Assembly (NCBI GenBank): GCA_964602415.1
Contig: CAZRQL010000003.1
Coordinates: 100,917-164,916, forward strand
Reading direction: 5' to 3'
Length of the DNA stretch: 64,000 nucleotides
DNA from: CAZRQL01 sp964602415
GTDB lineage: Bacteria; Bacteroidota; Bacteroidia; Cytophagales; Flammeovirgaceae
Shown here: positions 33,392-42,896 of the stretch, in pieces
How the letters are laid out: each line of letters opens with the position of its first letter
Position numbering within the stretch: position 1 is the stretch's first letter
Position numbers and translations under genes: made by a program
The notes under the pieces: generated by a model
Database searches by the model: none
Seen by the model: only the letters and a program-made list of their open reading frames with translations
Told to the model about the DNA's origin: nothing

Positions 33392-34693
33392 ATGAGGTTA
33401 AAACGCATACTAATCACTTATGTATTCAACTGGATAAATTTTAGTACAGTAGCGGTGATTTTTATTTTTATGTGGCTTTTGAATTCTACTGGACTGAAAT
33501 TTGAATTTTTTGATGTGATTGGTGAAGTCTTTCAAGATTTTGAACTTACAGATTCGTATTATACTAAGACAAGAATTGACGCAAAGGGACATAATATAGC
33601 TGATTTTGAGGACAATGTAGTATTGGTAAACATTGGCAAGAAGAATCGGGTCGAAATAGCTCAGATGATAGAGATCATCAACTTACATGATCCGGTAGCC
33701 ATAGGTATAGATGCCACTTTTTTTTCTCAAAAGCCTTATCCTGTGGATAGTGCATTGGGAGCAGCGATTGCCAAAGTCAAAAATTTTGTTTTGGCTGCCC
33801 GAGTAGAAGGCAATCAAGACAGCAAAACGCGGGTATGGGATACGTTGAGTCGCCCCCCTGCATTGGTTTTAGGCAAATCGCATCTCGCGCTTGTTAATAC
33901 TGGCCTGCATAGTTCTGAAGGGCGTAACTTTTTGACTTGGAGGAGTTTTACGCCAATCACTTTGGTAAAATCAGATGATAAGAAGAAAATTGATACCATG
34001 GAATTTCTGGGCGTGAAGGTGGCCTCATTTTTGAAACCTGACAACGCCAAAAAGTTCTATTTGAGAGGCTCTGAGAGCGAAGATATTTTCTTCAGAGGCA
34101 ACATTGTGTATGGGAATTTGAAATTCAGTGTTTTGGACTGGGATCAAATCATGGACACTGCTTTCACAGAAGATGCCATTCGGGGAAAAGTTGTGATTAT
34201 GGGTTATATGGGTGAGTCGTACAACGATTACTTTGTGGCCTCTAAAGTTGGCGACGTGAGCGAATACGCTTTCGATGAAGATCGCTTTTATACCCCAATG
34301 AATGTCAAGGCCATAGGTCGTGGAGAGCCGGACATGTACGGGGTTGTGGTCCATGCCAATATAGCTTCTATGATTATCAATAACACCTATATCAACAAAA
34401 TGCCCGAGTGGCTGAGTTGGCTGGCAGCCATTGGAGTTTGTTTTATAAATGTTTGCTTATTTGCTTACATCATCAACAGCCATCGGCTTGGTATTTGGTA
34501 CAACGCTCTTTCTAAAGGAATACAACTTATTGAAATCATCCTCGTTGTAGTGTTTACTTACTTCATGTTCAATGAATACCAATACAAAGTTGAACTTTCA
34601 CTGACCTTGCTCGTTATTGCTTTGTCCGGTGATTTAACCGAAATATATATAGATTTGGTAGTTAATTCATTAAGGCGTACGTTAAAAGTGTAA
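33392..34693 (+). CDS. CHASE2 sensor-domain membrane protein
   Basis: The 433-residue protein has one N-terminal helix (about 15-32), a large extracytoplasmic CHASE2 domain (about 60-325, with VLVNIGKKNR, GIDATFF, GKVVIMGYMGESYNDYF and GVVVHANIASMII) and three C-terminal helices. There is no kinase, cyclase or other output domain. CHASE2 domains sense unknown extracellular cues. It is followed after 25 bases by a periplasmic FecR-like protein, so the two probably act together. Confidence 0.88.
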   Translation: MRLKRILITYVFNWINFSTVAVIFIFMWLLNSTGLKFEFFDVIGEVFQDFELTDSYYTKTRIDAKGHNIADFEDNVVLVNIGKKNRVEIAQMIEIINLHDPVAIGIDATFFSQKPYPVDSALGAAIAKVKNFVLAARVEGNQDSKTRVWDTLSRPPALVLGKSHLALVNTGLHSSEGRNFLTWRSFTPITLVKSDDKKKIDTMEFLGVKVASFLKPDNAKKFYLRGSESEDIFFRGNIVYGNLKFSVLDWDQIMDTAFTEDAIRGKVVIMGYMGESYNDYFVASKVGDVSEYAFDEDRFYTPMNVKAIGRGEPDMYGVVVHANIASMIINNTYINKMPEWLSWLAAIGVCFINVCLFAYIINSHRLGIWYNALSKGIQLIEIILVVVFTYFMFNEYQYKVELSLTLLVIALSGDLTEIYIDLVVNSLRRTLKV

Positions 34694-34718
34694 TTTTCAA
34701 ATAAAAATGTTAATAAAA

Positions 34719-35630
34719 ATGAAAAAGATTGTTGTTATCTCAATTCTTACTTTTTGGGCTTTTGTTGTGCACGCGCAAGACTATGCCTTTAAAGTAATTG
34801 CTTTCAAAGGGAATGCGACAGTTCAAGGCCAAAAGCTTAAAGTAGGATCGACCATTTCCCCGGATGAGTCGGTCGTTGTGCAAGAAGGTGCTTACTTGGC
34901 ATTGGTTCATAAGTCGGGTAAGACTCACGAAATCAATAAGTCAGGCACGTTTACGGCCAAAGATATGGAAGCTGCTGTTGCTAAAAATAACCAAGGCAAT
35001 GTCTATGTGGCCATGGTTGTCAATGAGTTAACCGGTAACGTGGCCGAAGTAAACCGCAAGCCCAAAACCGGTTCGGTAGAGCGAGCACTTGGACGAGAGC
35101 CTATTGGAATTCAATTGGATAAGTCCTCCCATTTTTACACAGGTAAGCCGGTGGCAATAAGCTGGTATCTAAAAGATCAGGGCGTTGAGAAGATAATGGA
35201 AGGCGATCAGTTCAAAGTCAGCGTTTACAATATGTTCAATGATGAGATTGCCACTGTTATTACTAAAAATAATTATGCGATTTTTGATTTTAGCAACGTC
35301 AAGTTTGACTCTGAAAACACAGGAGTAGTCTATAAGATAACCTCCATGAAAAATCCAACCCGTATTACCTCGTTGCAGTACAGCCTTGGTCCCGCTGATG
35401 CTGAGGTCAGTAAAGTTGTTGAGCAAGAACTCGCTGCGGGCGATTATGAAGATACCCCTTTGGGTAACCTGATTCTTGCAAACTTTTTTGAAGAAAATGG
35501 ACTGTATCCCAATGCTCAAGCTGCCTATCTAAAGGCAATAGAGCAGACTGATTCAGAGGTATTTAAACAACAATACCAATCTTTTCTGGATAGAAAACTT
35601 TTTAGCCGTTCTGCAAGAATGACCAAATAG
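34719..35630 (+). CDS. Secreted FecR-like N-domain protein paired with the CHASE2 protein
   Basis: From the ATG at 34719 (MKKIVVISIL) the 303-residue protein has a signal peptide ending VHAQ, then a FecR-like beta segment (FKVIAFKGNATVQGQKLKVGSTI, in which the motif GNATVQGQKLKVG recalls FecR), an Ig-like middle and a helical C-terminal part resembling one TPR (LGNLILANFFEENGLYPNAQAAYLKA region). The function is unknown. Gene order beside CHASE2 resembles cyanobacterial CHASE2-containing sensory clusters. A second ATG 12 bases upstream is less likely given the signal peptide. Confidence 0.7.
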   Translation: MKKIVVISILTFWAFVVHAQDYAFKVIAFKGNATVQGQKLKVGSTISPDESVVVQEGAYLALVHKSGKTHEINKSGTFTAKDMEAAVAKNNQGNVYVAMVVNELTGNVAEVNRKPKTGSVERALGREPIGIQLDKSSHFYTGKPVAISWYLKDQGVEKIMEGDQFKVSVYNMFNDEIATVITKNNYAIFDFSNVKFDSENTGVVYKITSMKNPTRITSLQYSLGPADAEVSKVVEQELAAGDYEDTPLGNLILANFFEENGLYPNAQAAYLKAIEQTDSEVFKQQYQSFLDRKLFSRSARMTK

Positions 35631-35651
35631 TGATTTAGAAACCAAAAGCCG

Positions 35652-35681
35652 AGCACATCTTTGTTTAGATGTGCTTTTTTT
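35652..35681 (+). terminator. Intrinsic terminator after the CHASE2/FecR-like pair
   Basis: AGCACATCT (35652-35660) and AGATGTGCT (35667-35675) form a perfect 9-bp stem with a TTGTTT loop and a run of seven T. It ends the upstream transcript just before the dehydrogenase gene. Confidence 0.9.
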
Positions 35682-35703
35682 ATTTATTTTCAAAGAAAAA
35701 AAT

Positions 35704-37029
35704 ATGAATTTTATCAGTACCAATCCTTATACAGGGGAAGTTTTGGGCAGTTATGCTGCCCTGTCCGAGAGTTCTTTTGCCGGCAACATTGCTAAGGCTC
35801 GATTGGCACAAAAACAATGGCAGGCCGATAAAAACATAGATTTTCTTTTCAAATTAGCGGAAAGTCTCAGAAATAACAAGGAAGGGCATGCCAGACTCAT
35901 TACGTTGGAAACGGGCAAAAAAATAACCGAAGCCCGCCAAGAAGTAGAAAAATGCGCTCTTTGTTGTGAGTATTATGGGAAATTCTCTGCTCAGTGGCTT
36001 GAAGACGAGCCACTTGCTTATCAAGGAGCTTATTTGAGACGAGAGCCGCTTGGGGTGATTTTGGGGATTATGCCTTGGAATTTTCCTTTTTGGCAGGTAA
36101 TTAGATTTGCAGTTCCCGCTATTGCTGCGGGTAATGCGGTGTTGGTCAAACACGCTCCCAATACTATGGGTTGTGCCTTGGCCTTGGAGGAACTTTTTGC
36201 AAGCAATCGATTGGACGGGCTGTATCAAAATTTTCCTGTTCGGGTCGAAGATGTAGAAAAAATTATGCCTTCTGTCCAGGCCGTGAGCCTAACTGGTAGC
36301 AGTCGAGCCGGTTCCTCAGTTGCACAACTTGCGGGTAAATATTTAAAAAAAAGCGTTTTAGAACTTGGAGGCAGCGATGCTTTTGTGGTGCTTGCAGATG
36401 CTGACCTTGAAATGGCTGCTCAAACGGCCTTTCAGTCTCGCCTCATCAATGCAGGACAAAGTTGCATAGCGGCCAAGAGGTTTATCATTTTGGAAAGTGT
36501 TTTTGATGAGTTTTGTCAGAAATTGATTGAAAAAATAGAAACTTTAGTGGCAGGAAATCCTCTTGATGAGAAAACGACCCTTGCGCCTCTTGCCCGCAAA
36601 GACTTAAAAGAAAACCTCGAATTGCAACTTAGTGCCGCGCTCAGTAAATCCGCCAAATTGCTGTTTCGTTCTCAACAACAGGCAGGTGTGTGCGGCTTTG
36701 CACCGGCTATTGTACTGGATACCGATGCCGATCCCGAAGAATTTTTTGGGCCTGTTTTTTATCTCATCAAAGCCAAAGACGAAAACCATGCCATACAGCT
36801 TGCCAATCAGAGCAGGTATGGGTTGGGTGGTTCCATCTGGACAACAGACCAAACAAAAGGTAAGCAATTGGCTCAAGAGTTGGACGCGGGATGTGTATTT
36901 GTCAATTCTTTGGTTTTTTCAGATCCGAGATTGCCCTTTGGAGGAATCAAAGAATCCGGGTTTGGACGTGAGCTTTCTCATTTGGGCTTGTATGAGTTTT
37001 GTAATTCAAAAACCATTGTCATAAACTGA
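35704..37029 (+). CDS. NAD(P)-dependent aldehyde dehydrogenase, succinate-semialdehyde dehydrogenase type
   Basis: From the ATG at 35704 (MNFISTNPYTGE) the 441-residue protein shows the ALDH set: PWNFPFWQ, LTGSSRAGS, catalytic Glu in LELGGSDAF, catalytic Cys in NAGQSCIAAKR and EEFFGPVFYL, with PFGGIKESGFGRE near the end. It is shorter than long ALDHs (about 480) but fits the YneI/Sad-like succinate-semialdehyde dehydrogenases. It oxidises an aldehyde to an acid; the substrate is inferred. A frame upstream of the ATG overlaps the terminator, which excludes it. Confidence 0.9.
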   Translation: MNFISTNPYTGEVLGSYAALSESSFAGNIAKARLAQKQWQADKNIDFLFKLAESLRNNKEGHARLITLETGKKITEARQEVEKCALCCEYYGKFSAQWLEDEPLAYQGAYLRREPLGVILGIMPWNFPFWQVIRFAVPAIAAGNAVLVKHAPNTMGCALALEELFASNRLDGLYQNFPVRVEDVEKIMPSVQAVSLTGSSRAGSSVAQLAGKYLKKSVLELGGSDAFVVLADADLEMAAQTAFQSRLINAGQSCIAAKRFIILESVFDEFCQKLIEKIETLVAGNPLDEKTTLAPLARKDLKENLELQLSAALSKSAKLLFRSQQQAGVCGFAPAIVLDTDADPEEFFGPVFYLIKAKDENHAIQLANQSRYGLGGSIWTTDQTKGKQLAQELDAGCVFVNSLVFSDPRLPFGGIKESGFGRELSHLGLYEFCNSKTIVIN

Positions 37030-37031
37030 GT

Positions 37032-39470
37032 TTATTGCTTTTCTGTTCCTTTCTTAAAAACACTCATATCGCCTTTTTCCAATAGTATCCTCAGTTTTTT
37101 GTAGACTCTGGCCACCAAAAACATACTTACAGAGATGACAAGGAATGAGAGCAATTGTATTGGTGTGCTCATAGCCCAAAAATCAAATACTAAAAATTTA
37201 CCCAAACTCAAACCAAAAACAGCTAAGCCCATGATTCTGAGTTCTTTAACTTTGTAATAAAGCCCACTCATTAAGAAAATAAAAGCTACCAGCGGCCACA
37301 ACACTGTATAGCCAATCAAGCGGACTTGCTCCAAAATCGCTGCCGAGTCCGTACTACCCGACCCCGAAAAGACGATGACAGTGTGCTCTAACTCAGCGGT
37401 TACGTGCAAAAAGAACATCAGTCCCATGAACCACATGACATACCCATTTTTCCCTTCGTTGCGGTAGTCTTGGCTTTGCATAATCTCTTTGACGATAATA
37501 TAGCCAATAAGTACAGAGATAGCCACAATAAAATAGTGAAAACCAAAAGGATAGAAAGGAAGCCTGCCATTAACAAAGCCATCTCTCAATTCGACTGTAT
37601 CCCAGTGTCCCACCAAGATATAGGATAGCACCATTAAGCCCATTGCCCAATGGCCAAGCGTTTCAAATCTCTCAAGCTCAAACTTGCGGATGACAAGCCA
37701 CAAACCTATGGAAAACACCATATTGAAAGCAACAATCAAGAGGATGCGCAAGTCCCATCCCCCAATTATATGGGGAGTATGGAAGCTTAATTCAAAAATC
37801 CCCAACAAATAGCCGATTACAAGCAATACACTCAGCCATATATTTCTGACAGTCAGAGAAGGTAGTCCCAGAATTTCCTCTTCATTTTGAGTGAAGTAGA
37901 GAATGCAAACCACTGATAGGAAGGTCAATACCCCTCCCCAAGCGGCTTCGTTGAGCAAGAAGCTATACTGCTGCGAGGGGAAAAAATACATCCTCGTCCA
38001 TGCCGCCGCCAAAATTAAAATTGCCAACCCCAGTGAAGCTAAGCCCAGAGTGCGAGGAACCCGCTCTTTCAAGTATTGGCCGATTCCTACCAACAAGGCT
38101 GCCAAAATTGCAAACCAGTTGTTGGAATAAATGCCAGAAGTCTCAAAAAAGCCCGTGATCAACAGTGAAATAGCCACAAAGAGAATCATCAATTCTATCA
38201 TTGGCCTGTCGGCATACCGGCGGGCGTAGATGAGCACGATATAGAACAAGTTGAAAACAGCCAATGCAGCAATGAATACTCCAAAACCATAGGGTGAAAG
38301 TTTGTCAAAAGCCCGACCGGCAGACAAAATAAAAATTATATTGTTGATAATGAGCAAATAGCCATCTATTATATGGTATTCATTTTCTTTTTTCAGGTTG
38401 TAAAGGAGCAAGTTGCAGAAGGTTAGCGCAAAGTAAAGGGAAGAGAAGCTAAACAAGTTCACCTGTTGGTATTCAGTTGAAAAGTCGCCTACAATCGCCC
38501 AGATTAAAAATAGGACGACATAGAGAAAAAAAGTGATAACATTCAAAATACGCCACCCACGAAGATAAGCGACTGCACCAAAAAGCAAGCTCACCCCAAA
38601 ATAATAAAATAGATAATAAGAAAAAGGCTGACTGTAAGAAATAAGCGGCAGTGGTGCCAAACAAAGCCCAACCAAACCTGCAATCGCAAAGGTTGCTTTG
38701 GTGTAAACTACAGCCTGAACAGCAGGAATTGATACGCTAAATAGTAGAAGTCCTATTGCCAAAGGCTTGTCAATCATTAAGTAGCTGTAATGAGACAAAT
38801 AGATTGTAGCAGCATTTATACAAACACCCAATAAGCTCACAACCAAGGCTATGGATGCGTTTTTTTTCTGTGCAAAGTGTGAAAATACAAACAGCCCAAA
38901 GCCCAATCCAAACCCTATTGTCATTCTGAGAGGGATAGAAACATATCCCTGACTTACAGCATATTGATAAGCGATAATAGCCGTAACGACGAAGCCCACA
39001 ATCGATATTTTGCTGATTAAATCTTCCCCGACAAAATCCTCTAAGTCTTTTTTAGTGATTTTATCCATGCGGGTGTCAATGGCCAGCTTGTTTTTACGCT
39101 GGAGGTATCTTCCCTCTGTACCGCTTCCGGCATCTTCCTTAAAAGCTCTTATAAATACCTGCTGGTTGCGATTTTTAGTAGCTTGTTCTCTTTCAAACTG
39201 CTCTTTTTCGTCTCTTTCTTTTTTGCGGCGTTGGTGTTCTGCTTCAATTTCTTTGAGCGAGGGATATATTCTATTTACCTTGTAGTGGTCGTTGATGGTA
39301 ACATCCCCTTGCTCTACAAGTGCTTGGTATGTAGGATCTTTATCCAAGCCGTTTGCCTCTAATTGGTCTTGGTGGCTAAACTCGCGGAAGTCTTTTAGCT
39401 CATCCCGAAAACGATCCATGAAAGATTGAATCTCTTTCTTAACTTGATCTTCCGAATGTTGGTCAGACAT
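37032..39470 (-). CDS. DUF2339 polytopic membrane protein
   Basis: The 812-residue protein starts with about 130 charged, helical residues (probable coiled coil around EAEHQRRKKERDEKEQ), then a DLISKISIVGF motif typical of DUF2339 and some two dozen membrane helices to the C-terminus. The family's function is unknown. It is monocistronic, facing away from the dehydrogenase gene (convergent, two bases apart) and downstream of the nqr terminator. Confidence 0.88.
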   Translation of the reverse strand: MSDQHSEDQVKKEIQSFMDRFRDELKDFREFSHQDQLEANGLDKDPTYQALVEQGDVTINDHYKVNRIYPSLKEIEAEHQRRKKERDEKEQFEREQATKNRNQQVFIRAFKEDAGSGTEGRYLQRKNKLAIDTRMDKITKKDLEDFVGEDLISKISIVGFVVTAIIAYQYAVSQGYVSIPLRMTIGFGLGFGLFVFSHFAQKKNASIALVVSLLGVCINAATIYLSHYSYLMIDKPLAIGLLLFSVSIPAVQAVVYTKATFAIAGLVGLCLAPLPLISYSQPFSYYLFYYFGVSLLFGAVAYLRGWRILNVITFFLYVVLFLIWAIVGDFSTEYQQVNLFSFSSLYFALTFCNLLLYNLKKENEYHIIDGYLLIINNIIFILSAGRAFDKLSPYGFGVFIAALAVFNLFYIVLIYARRYADRPMIELMILFVAISLLITGFFETSGIYSNNWFAILAALLVGIGQYLKERVPRTLGLASLGLAILILAAAWTRMYFFPSQQYSFLLNEAAWGGVLTFLSVVCILYFTQNEEEILGLPSLTVRNIWLSVLLVIGYLLGIFELSFHTPHIIGGWDLRILLIVAFNMVFSIGLWLVIRKFELERFETLGHWAMGLMVLSYILVGHWDTVELRDGFVNGRLPFYPFGFHYFIVAISVLIGYIIVKEIMQSQDYRNEGKNGYVMWFMGLMFFLHVTAELEHTVIVFSGSGSTDSAAILEQVRLIGYTVLWPLVAFIFLMSGLYYKVKELRIMGLAVFGLSLGKFLVFDFWAMSTPIQLLSFLVISVSMFLVARVYKKLRILLEKGDMSVFKKGTEKQ

Positions 39471-39545
39471 ACAATACAGGATTTAGAGCTAAAAATACAA
39501 ATACCATAAAAACTGGGCAATAGACATATAAAAATAAAAAAAAAA

Positions 39546-39575
39546 GACAACCTTACCTCAGGTTGCCTTTTTTTT
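39546..39575. terminator. Terminator downstream of nqrE (bidirectional hairpin)
   Basis: GACAACCT (39546-39553) pairs with AGGTTGCC (39560-39567) across a six-base loop, with A-run on one side and T-run on the other (to 39575). On the minus strand it is a standard U-tailed terminator for the nqr operon; no nqrF lies between it and nqrE. Confidence 0.85.
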
Positions 39576-39590
39576 TGTTCAAGCCATAAA

Positions 39591-40202
39591 CTAAAGGGCT
39601 ATTCCCATAAAGGACATAAATGCCAGCCCCATCAACCCTGTTATGATAAAGGTAATACCAATTCCTCTCAGTGGTGGTGGAACATTGGAATATTGCATCC
39701 TTTCGCGTACAGCCGCCAAGGCCACAATAGCCAACCACCAACCAATACCCGAGCCAAACCCAAAAACAGCCGTCTCGGCCAGCGTATAATCACGAGGAAC
39801 CATAAACAAAGAAGCCCCTAAGATTGAGCAGTTTACAGCAATGAGGGGTAAAAAAATCCCCAATGTACTATAAAGCGCAGGACTAAATTTTTCTATCACC
39901 ATCTCAACCAATTGGGTCATGGAAGCAATGACAGCGATAAACATAATAAAAGAAAGAAAACTCAAATCAATGCTTGCAAAATCAGGGCTTAACCAAGACA
40001 AAGCCCCTGCTTTCAAGAGAGAGTTGTAGATAACCCAATTAAGTGGGGTAGCTACCGTAAGCATGAAAATTACTGCAATACCCAAACCATGCGCCGTGGA
40101 TACTTTTTTAGACACAGCCAGATAAGAACACATGCCCAAAAAATAGGCAAAAATCATGTTCTCAATGAATATAGATTTGATGAAGAGGTTAAATAAATCC
40201 AT
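39591..40202 (-). CDS. nqrE: Na+-translocating NADH:quinone reductase subunit E
   Basis: The 203-residue protein has six membrane helices and NqrE signatures (NMIFAYFLGMCSYLAVSKK with the iron-ligand Cys, and NCSILGASLF). NqrE with NqrD forms the membrane iron centre of the sodium pump. It ends the operon and is followed by a terminator. Confidence 0.95.
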   Translation of the reverse strand: MDLFNLFIKSIFIENMIFAYFLGMCSYLAVSKKVSTAHGLGIAVIFMLTVATPLNWVIYNSLLKAGALSWLSPDFASIDLSFLSFIMFIAVIASMTQLVEMVIEKFSPALYSTLGIFLPLIAVNCSILGASLFMVPRDYTLAETAVFGFGSGIGWWLAIVALAAVRERMQYSNVPPPLRGIGITFIITGLMGLAFMSFMGIAL

Positions 40203-40216
40203 AGTTATTCGGTATT

Positions 40217-40867
40217 TTAGTGTGATTCAAATTTTCCTGTAACTCCACGTTGCACCCACACAATCAATCCCAATATGATAAAAGCACCAACAGGAGAGGT
40301 CATTAAGCCATTGGTGGGGAAACCTTCGGGCATCACTCTGATATCAAAAAGAGTGCCTGAACCCAATAGCTCTCTAAAAAAGGCGACTGCTAATATAATC
40401 CAAGCGTATCCCATCGCATTGCCAAGGGCATCCAACACAGAATCATAAGGTTTGTTGGCCAAAGCAAAGGCCTCTAAACGCCCCATAACAATACAGTTAG
40501 TGATAATAAGACCCACATACACACCCACCATTTTTTGGACATCATATACATAGGCTTTGAGAACTTGATCCACTATAATTACCATACCGGCTATGATACC
40601 CAACTGGACTATAATACGGATACGAGAAGGAATGGTATTGCGAAGAAGCGAAGTAAAAAGGCTCGAAAAGAACATAACTACCATCACTGAGATAGACATC
40701 ACCAGTGTAGGCTCCAGTTTTACAGTTACCGCTAAAGCCGAACAAATTCCCAAAATTTGAACGGTGATTGGATTGCTATCGTTAAGCGGATTTGCAACCA
40801 CTTGAATTCTACGCTTAGAAAGCAGTGGTTCTGATTTTTTAATCGGTTTTTCTAAAACTTCTGCCAT
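40217..40867 (-). CDS. nqrD: Na+-translocating NADH:quinone reductase subunit D
   Basis: The 216-residue protein has six membrane helices and NqrD signatures (LGICSALAVTV and NCIVMGRLEAFA with conserved Cys). It pairs with NqrE. The gene lies 14 bases after nqrC and 14 before nqrE. Confidence 0.95.
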   Translation of the reverse strand: MAEVLEKPIKKSEPLLSKRRIQVVANPLNDSNPITVQILGICSALAVTVKLEPTLVMSISVMVVMFFSSLFTSLLRNTIPSRIRIIVQLGIIAGMVIIVDQVLKAYVYDVQKMVGVYVGLIITNCIVMGRLEAFALANKPYDSVLDALGNAMGYAWIILAVAFFRELLGSGTLFDIRVMPEGFPTNGLMTSPVGAFIILGLIVWVQRGVTGKFESH

Positions 40868-40881
40868 AATTTTTGTTTTTA

Positions 40882-41706
40882 TTATCTGATTGGTGCATAA
40901 GAAACATCAGTTACGCTGTCAGAAACAATTGGATCTTGAATCGGTTTGTCTGCGGCTTTGCGTTCCTCATTGAAAAAAGCATTGTAAAGATTGGCATAGT
41001 TCAAAATCATTTCGTTCACACCATTGCCGGTTATGGTTGCACCTGACATACCGTCAACTTCGTGTGCACTAAGGGTTCTTTCTTGTCCTTCGCCTTTAAG
41101 CATGCGAATGCCCACCACTTGGTTGGATGCGTCCAAAAGTTTTTTGTTCTCTTTGTAACGGCGTTGGATTTCTTCTGTTGATATGCGAGCACCCAGACCG
41201 GGAGTTTCGCCTTTGTGATCAAATACAATTCCTTTTATGGTGTTTAAGTCTTTATCCAGAGCCATGTAGCCCCATATCAAGTCCCAAAGCCCTCTTCCGT
41301 ACATGGGTACGATAATCGCCTCAACCTCTTGAGGATTGTCTTCCCGCATAAACTTGTAAACCGGCAGGCGCATGTTATCTTTATCACCTGATTTGTATTC
41401 AGCCAAAACATTGACCTGCTTAGGGTCATCTGGCAAAACCTCCCCTTTGCTATTGACAACAATTGCCTTGATCCTTTTTTCGTTTTTTTTACTCAGTTCT
41501 TCTTTGGGAACTCCTTTTACAGGAATAACAGCACCCAGAATTTGTTTGCGGGTATCAAGTTCGACTTGCTCATTTTGCTTTGATTTCAGGGCTTCAGCTA
41601 CGGTAGCCAAAGCGGTAGCCAACACCGAACAAAAAATTACAGTGTAAGCGATGATGTAAAAATTAGACTGTTGCACGTTGTAATCTGCGTTTTTTGTTTG
41701 CTTCAA
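40882..41706 (-). CDS. nqrC: Na+-translocating NADH:quinone reductase subunit C
   Basis: The 274-residue protein has one N-terminal helix (about 17-37), GETPGLGARIS (about 167-177) and the flavinylation motif SGAT (221-224), where FMN binds the Thr covalently. The start lies inside the end of nqrB (44-base overlap); no later Met is available before the helix, so the overlap is probably real. Confidence 0.95.
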   Translation of the reverse strand: MKQTKNADYNVQQSNFYIIAYTVIFCSVLATALATVAEALKSKQNEQVELDTRKQILGAVIPVKGVPKEELSKKNEKRIKAIVVNSKGEVLPDDPKQVNVLAEYKSGDKDNMRLPVYKFMREDNPQEVEAIIVPMYGRGLWDLIWGYMALDKDLNTIKGIVFDHKGETPGLGARISTEEIQRRYKENKKLLDASNQVVGIRMLKGEGQERTLSAHEVDGMSGATITGNGVNEMILNYANLYNAFFNEERKAADKPIQDPIVSDSVTDVSYAPIR

Positions 41707-42877
41707 CTACATAATAATCTACCAATGGTGAAAACACATTCATCAAAAGGACAGCAAGCATGATACCTTCAGGGTATGCAGGGTTGAATACTCTAATGAT
41801 GATGGTCAGTACCCCAATCAAAATACCATAAATCCATTTTCCTTGCTCAGTGTGGGCGGCACTGACGGGATCAGTAGCCATAAACACCGCGCCAAAGGCC
41901 AAACCTCCTATAACCAAATGATAATGAGCAGGCATAGCCAAAAACTCATTAACACCCCCAAGAGCAGCATTCAAACCATTTAGACCCAGAGCCATTGCGT
42001 AAGCACCAACAAAGACACCTGTAATAATTTTCCAGCTACCCATTCCAGTAAATATCAAAATAGCAGCTCCTATCAAACACATAAGGGTTGAAGTTTCGCC
42101 GATAGAACCCGGGATAGCTCCTATGAAAAGATTTTCAAAACTGAAAAGACCTTGAGTCCAAGATACGTTGTTAAGGGCTTGCACAACGGTTTCACCTGTC
42201 TTGCTGGCAGATGTGCTTGCCGCAATTGCCAAGGCAGTAGCCCCTGAGTACCCATCGACAACTTTCTCACCTCCCATGTATGTCCAAACTTCGCCGGAGA
42301 TTTGCGAGGGATAAGCAAAGTATAAAAATGCTCTTGAAGTCATGGCCACGTTTAGAATGTTCATACCTGTACCCCCAAAAACTTCTTTTGCTATCACCAC
42401 ACCAAATATAGTAGCCAAACCAACTTGCCACAGAGGAATGGTAGGCGGCACAATCAGTGGCACAAGCATACCTGTAACCAAAAATCCCTCGTTGATGGGG
42501 TGTTTCCTAATAATAGCAAAGGCAACTTCTGCAATCCCACCGGCCGTGTAAGACACTATAATGATGGGAATCATTACCCAAAGACCAATTACAAATTTGG
42601 CGACTATATCTAACTCTTTTCCTGTGGCCAAACCGTGTTGATGTCCTATATTCCAAATTCCAAAAATTAAGCAAGGTACCATGGCGATAACTACCGTCAT
42701 CATCATGCGTTTCAAGTCAATAGCATCACGAACCTGTACACCTTTCCTTGGCGTTACGGTGGGAGGAGTAAAAAGGAATGTTTCACCCGCTTCGAAGAGA
42801 TAATAAAACCTCTCAAATTTGCCTCCTTTCTCAAAAAGAGGTCTTTGCTTTTCTAAAATTTTGTGTAAAAAATTCAT
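41663..42877 (-). CDS. nqrB: Na+-translocating NADH:quinone reductase subunit B
   Basis: From the ATG at 42877 (MNFLHKILEKQRPLFEKGGK) the 404-residue protein has about ten membrane helices and the FMN attachment motif SGAT at 211-214. It carries sodium through the complex. An in-frame ATG upstream at 42961 would overlap the end of nqrA and is unlikely. Confidence 0.95.
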   Translation of the reverse strand: MNFLHKILEKQRPLFEKGGKFERFYYLFEAGETFLFTPPTVTPRKGVQVRDAIDLKRMMMTVVIAMVPCLIFGIWNIGHQHGLATGKELDIVAKFVIGLWVMIPIIIVSYTAGGIAEVAFAIIRKHPINEGFLVTGMLVPLIVPPTIPLWQVGLATIFGVVIAKEVFGGTGMNILNVAMTSRAFLYFAYPSQISGEVWTYMGGEKVVDGYSGATALAIAASTSASKTGETVVQALNNVSWTQGLFSFENLFIGAIPGSIGETSTLMCLIGAAILIFTGMGSWKIITGVFVGAYAMALGLNGLNAALGGVNEFLAMPAHYHLVIGGLAFGAVFMATDPVSAAHTEQGKWIYGILIGVLTIIIRVFNPAYPEGIMLAVLLMNVFSPLVDYYVVEANKKRRLQRATV

Positions 42878-42896
42878 ATTAGGCTTGGGATAAAGT

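Noticed and set aside
41663..41706. nqrC start might be wrong because of the 44-base overlap with nqrB
   Set aside because: No later Met precedes the membrane helix, and the overlap keeps both proteins at normal family length, so it was kept.
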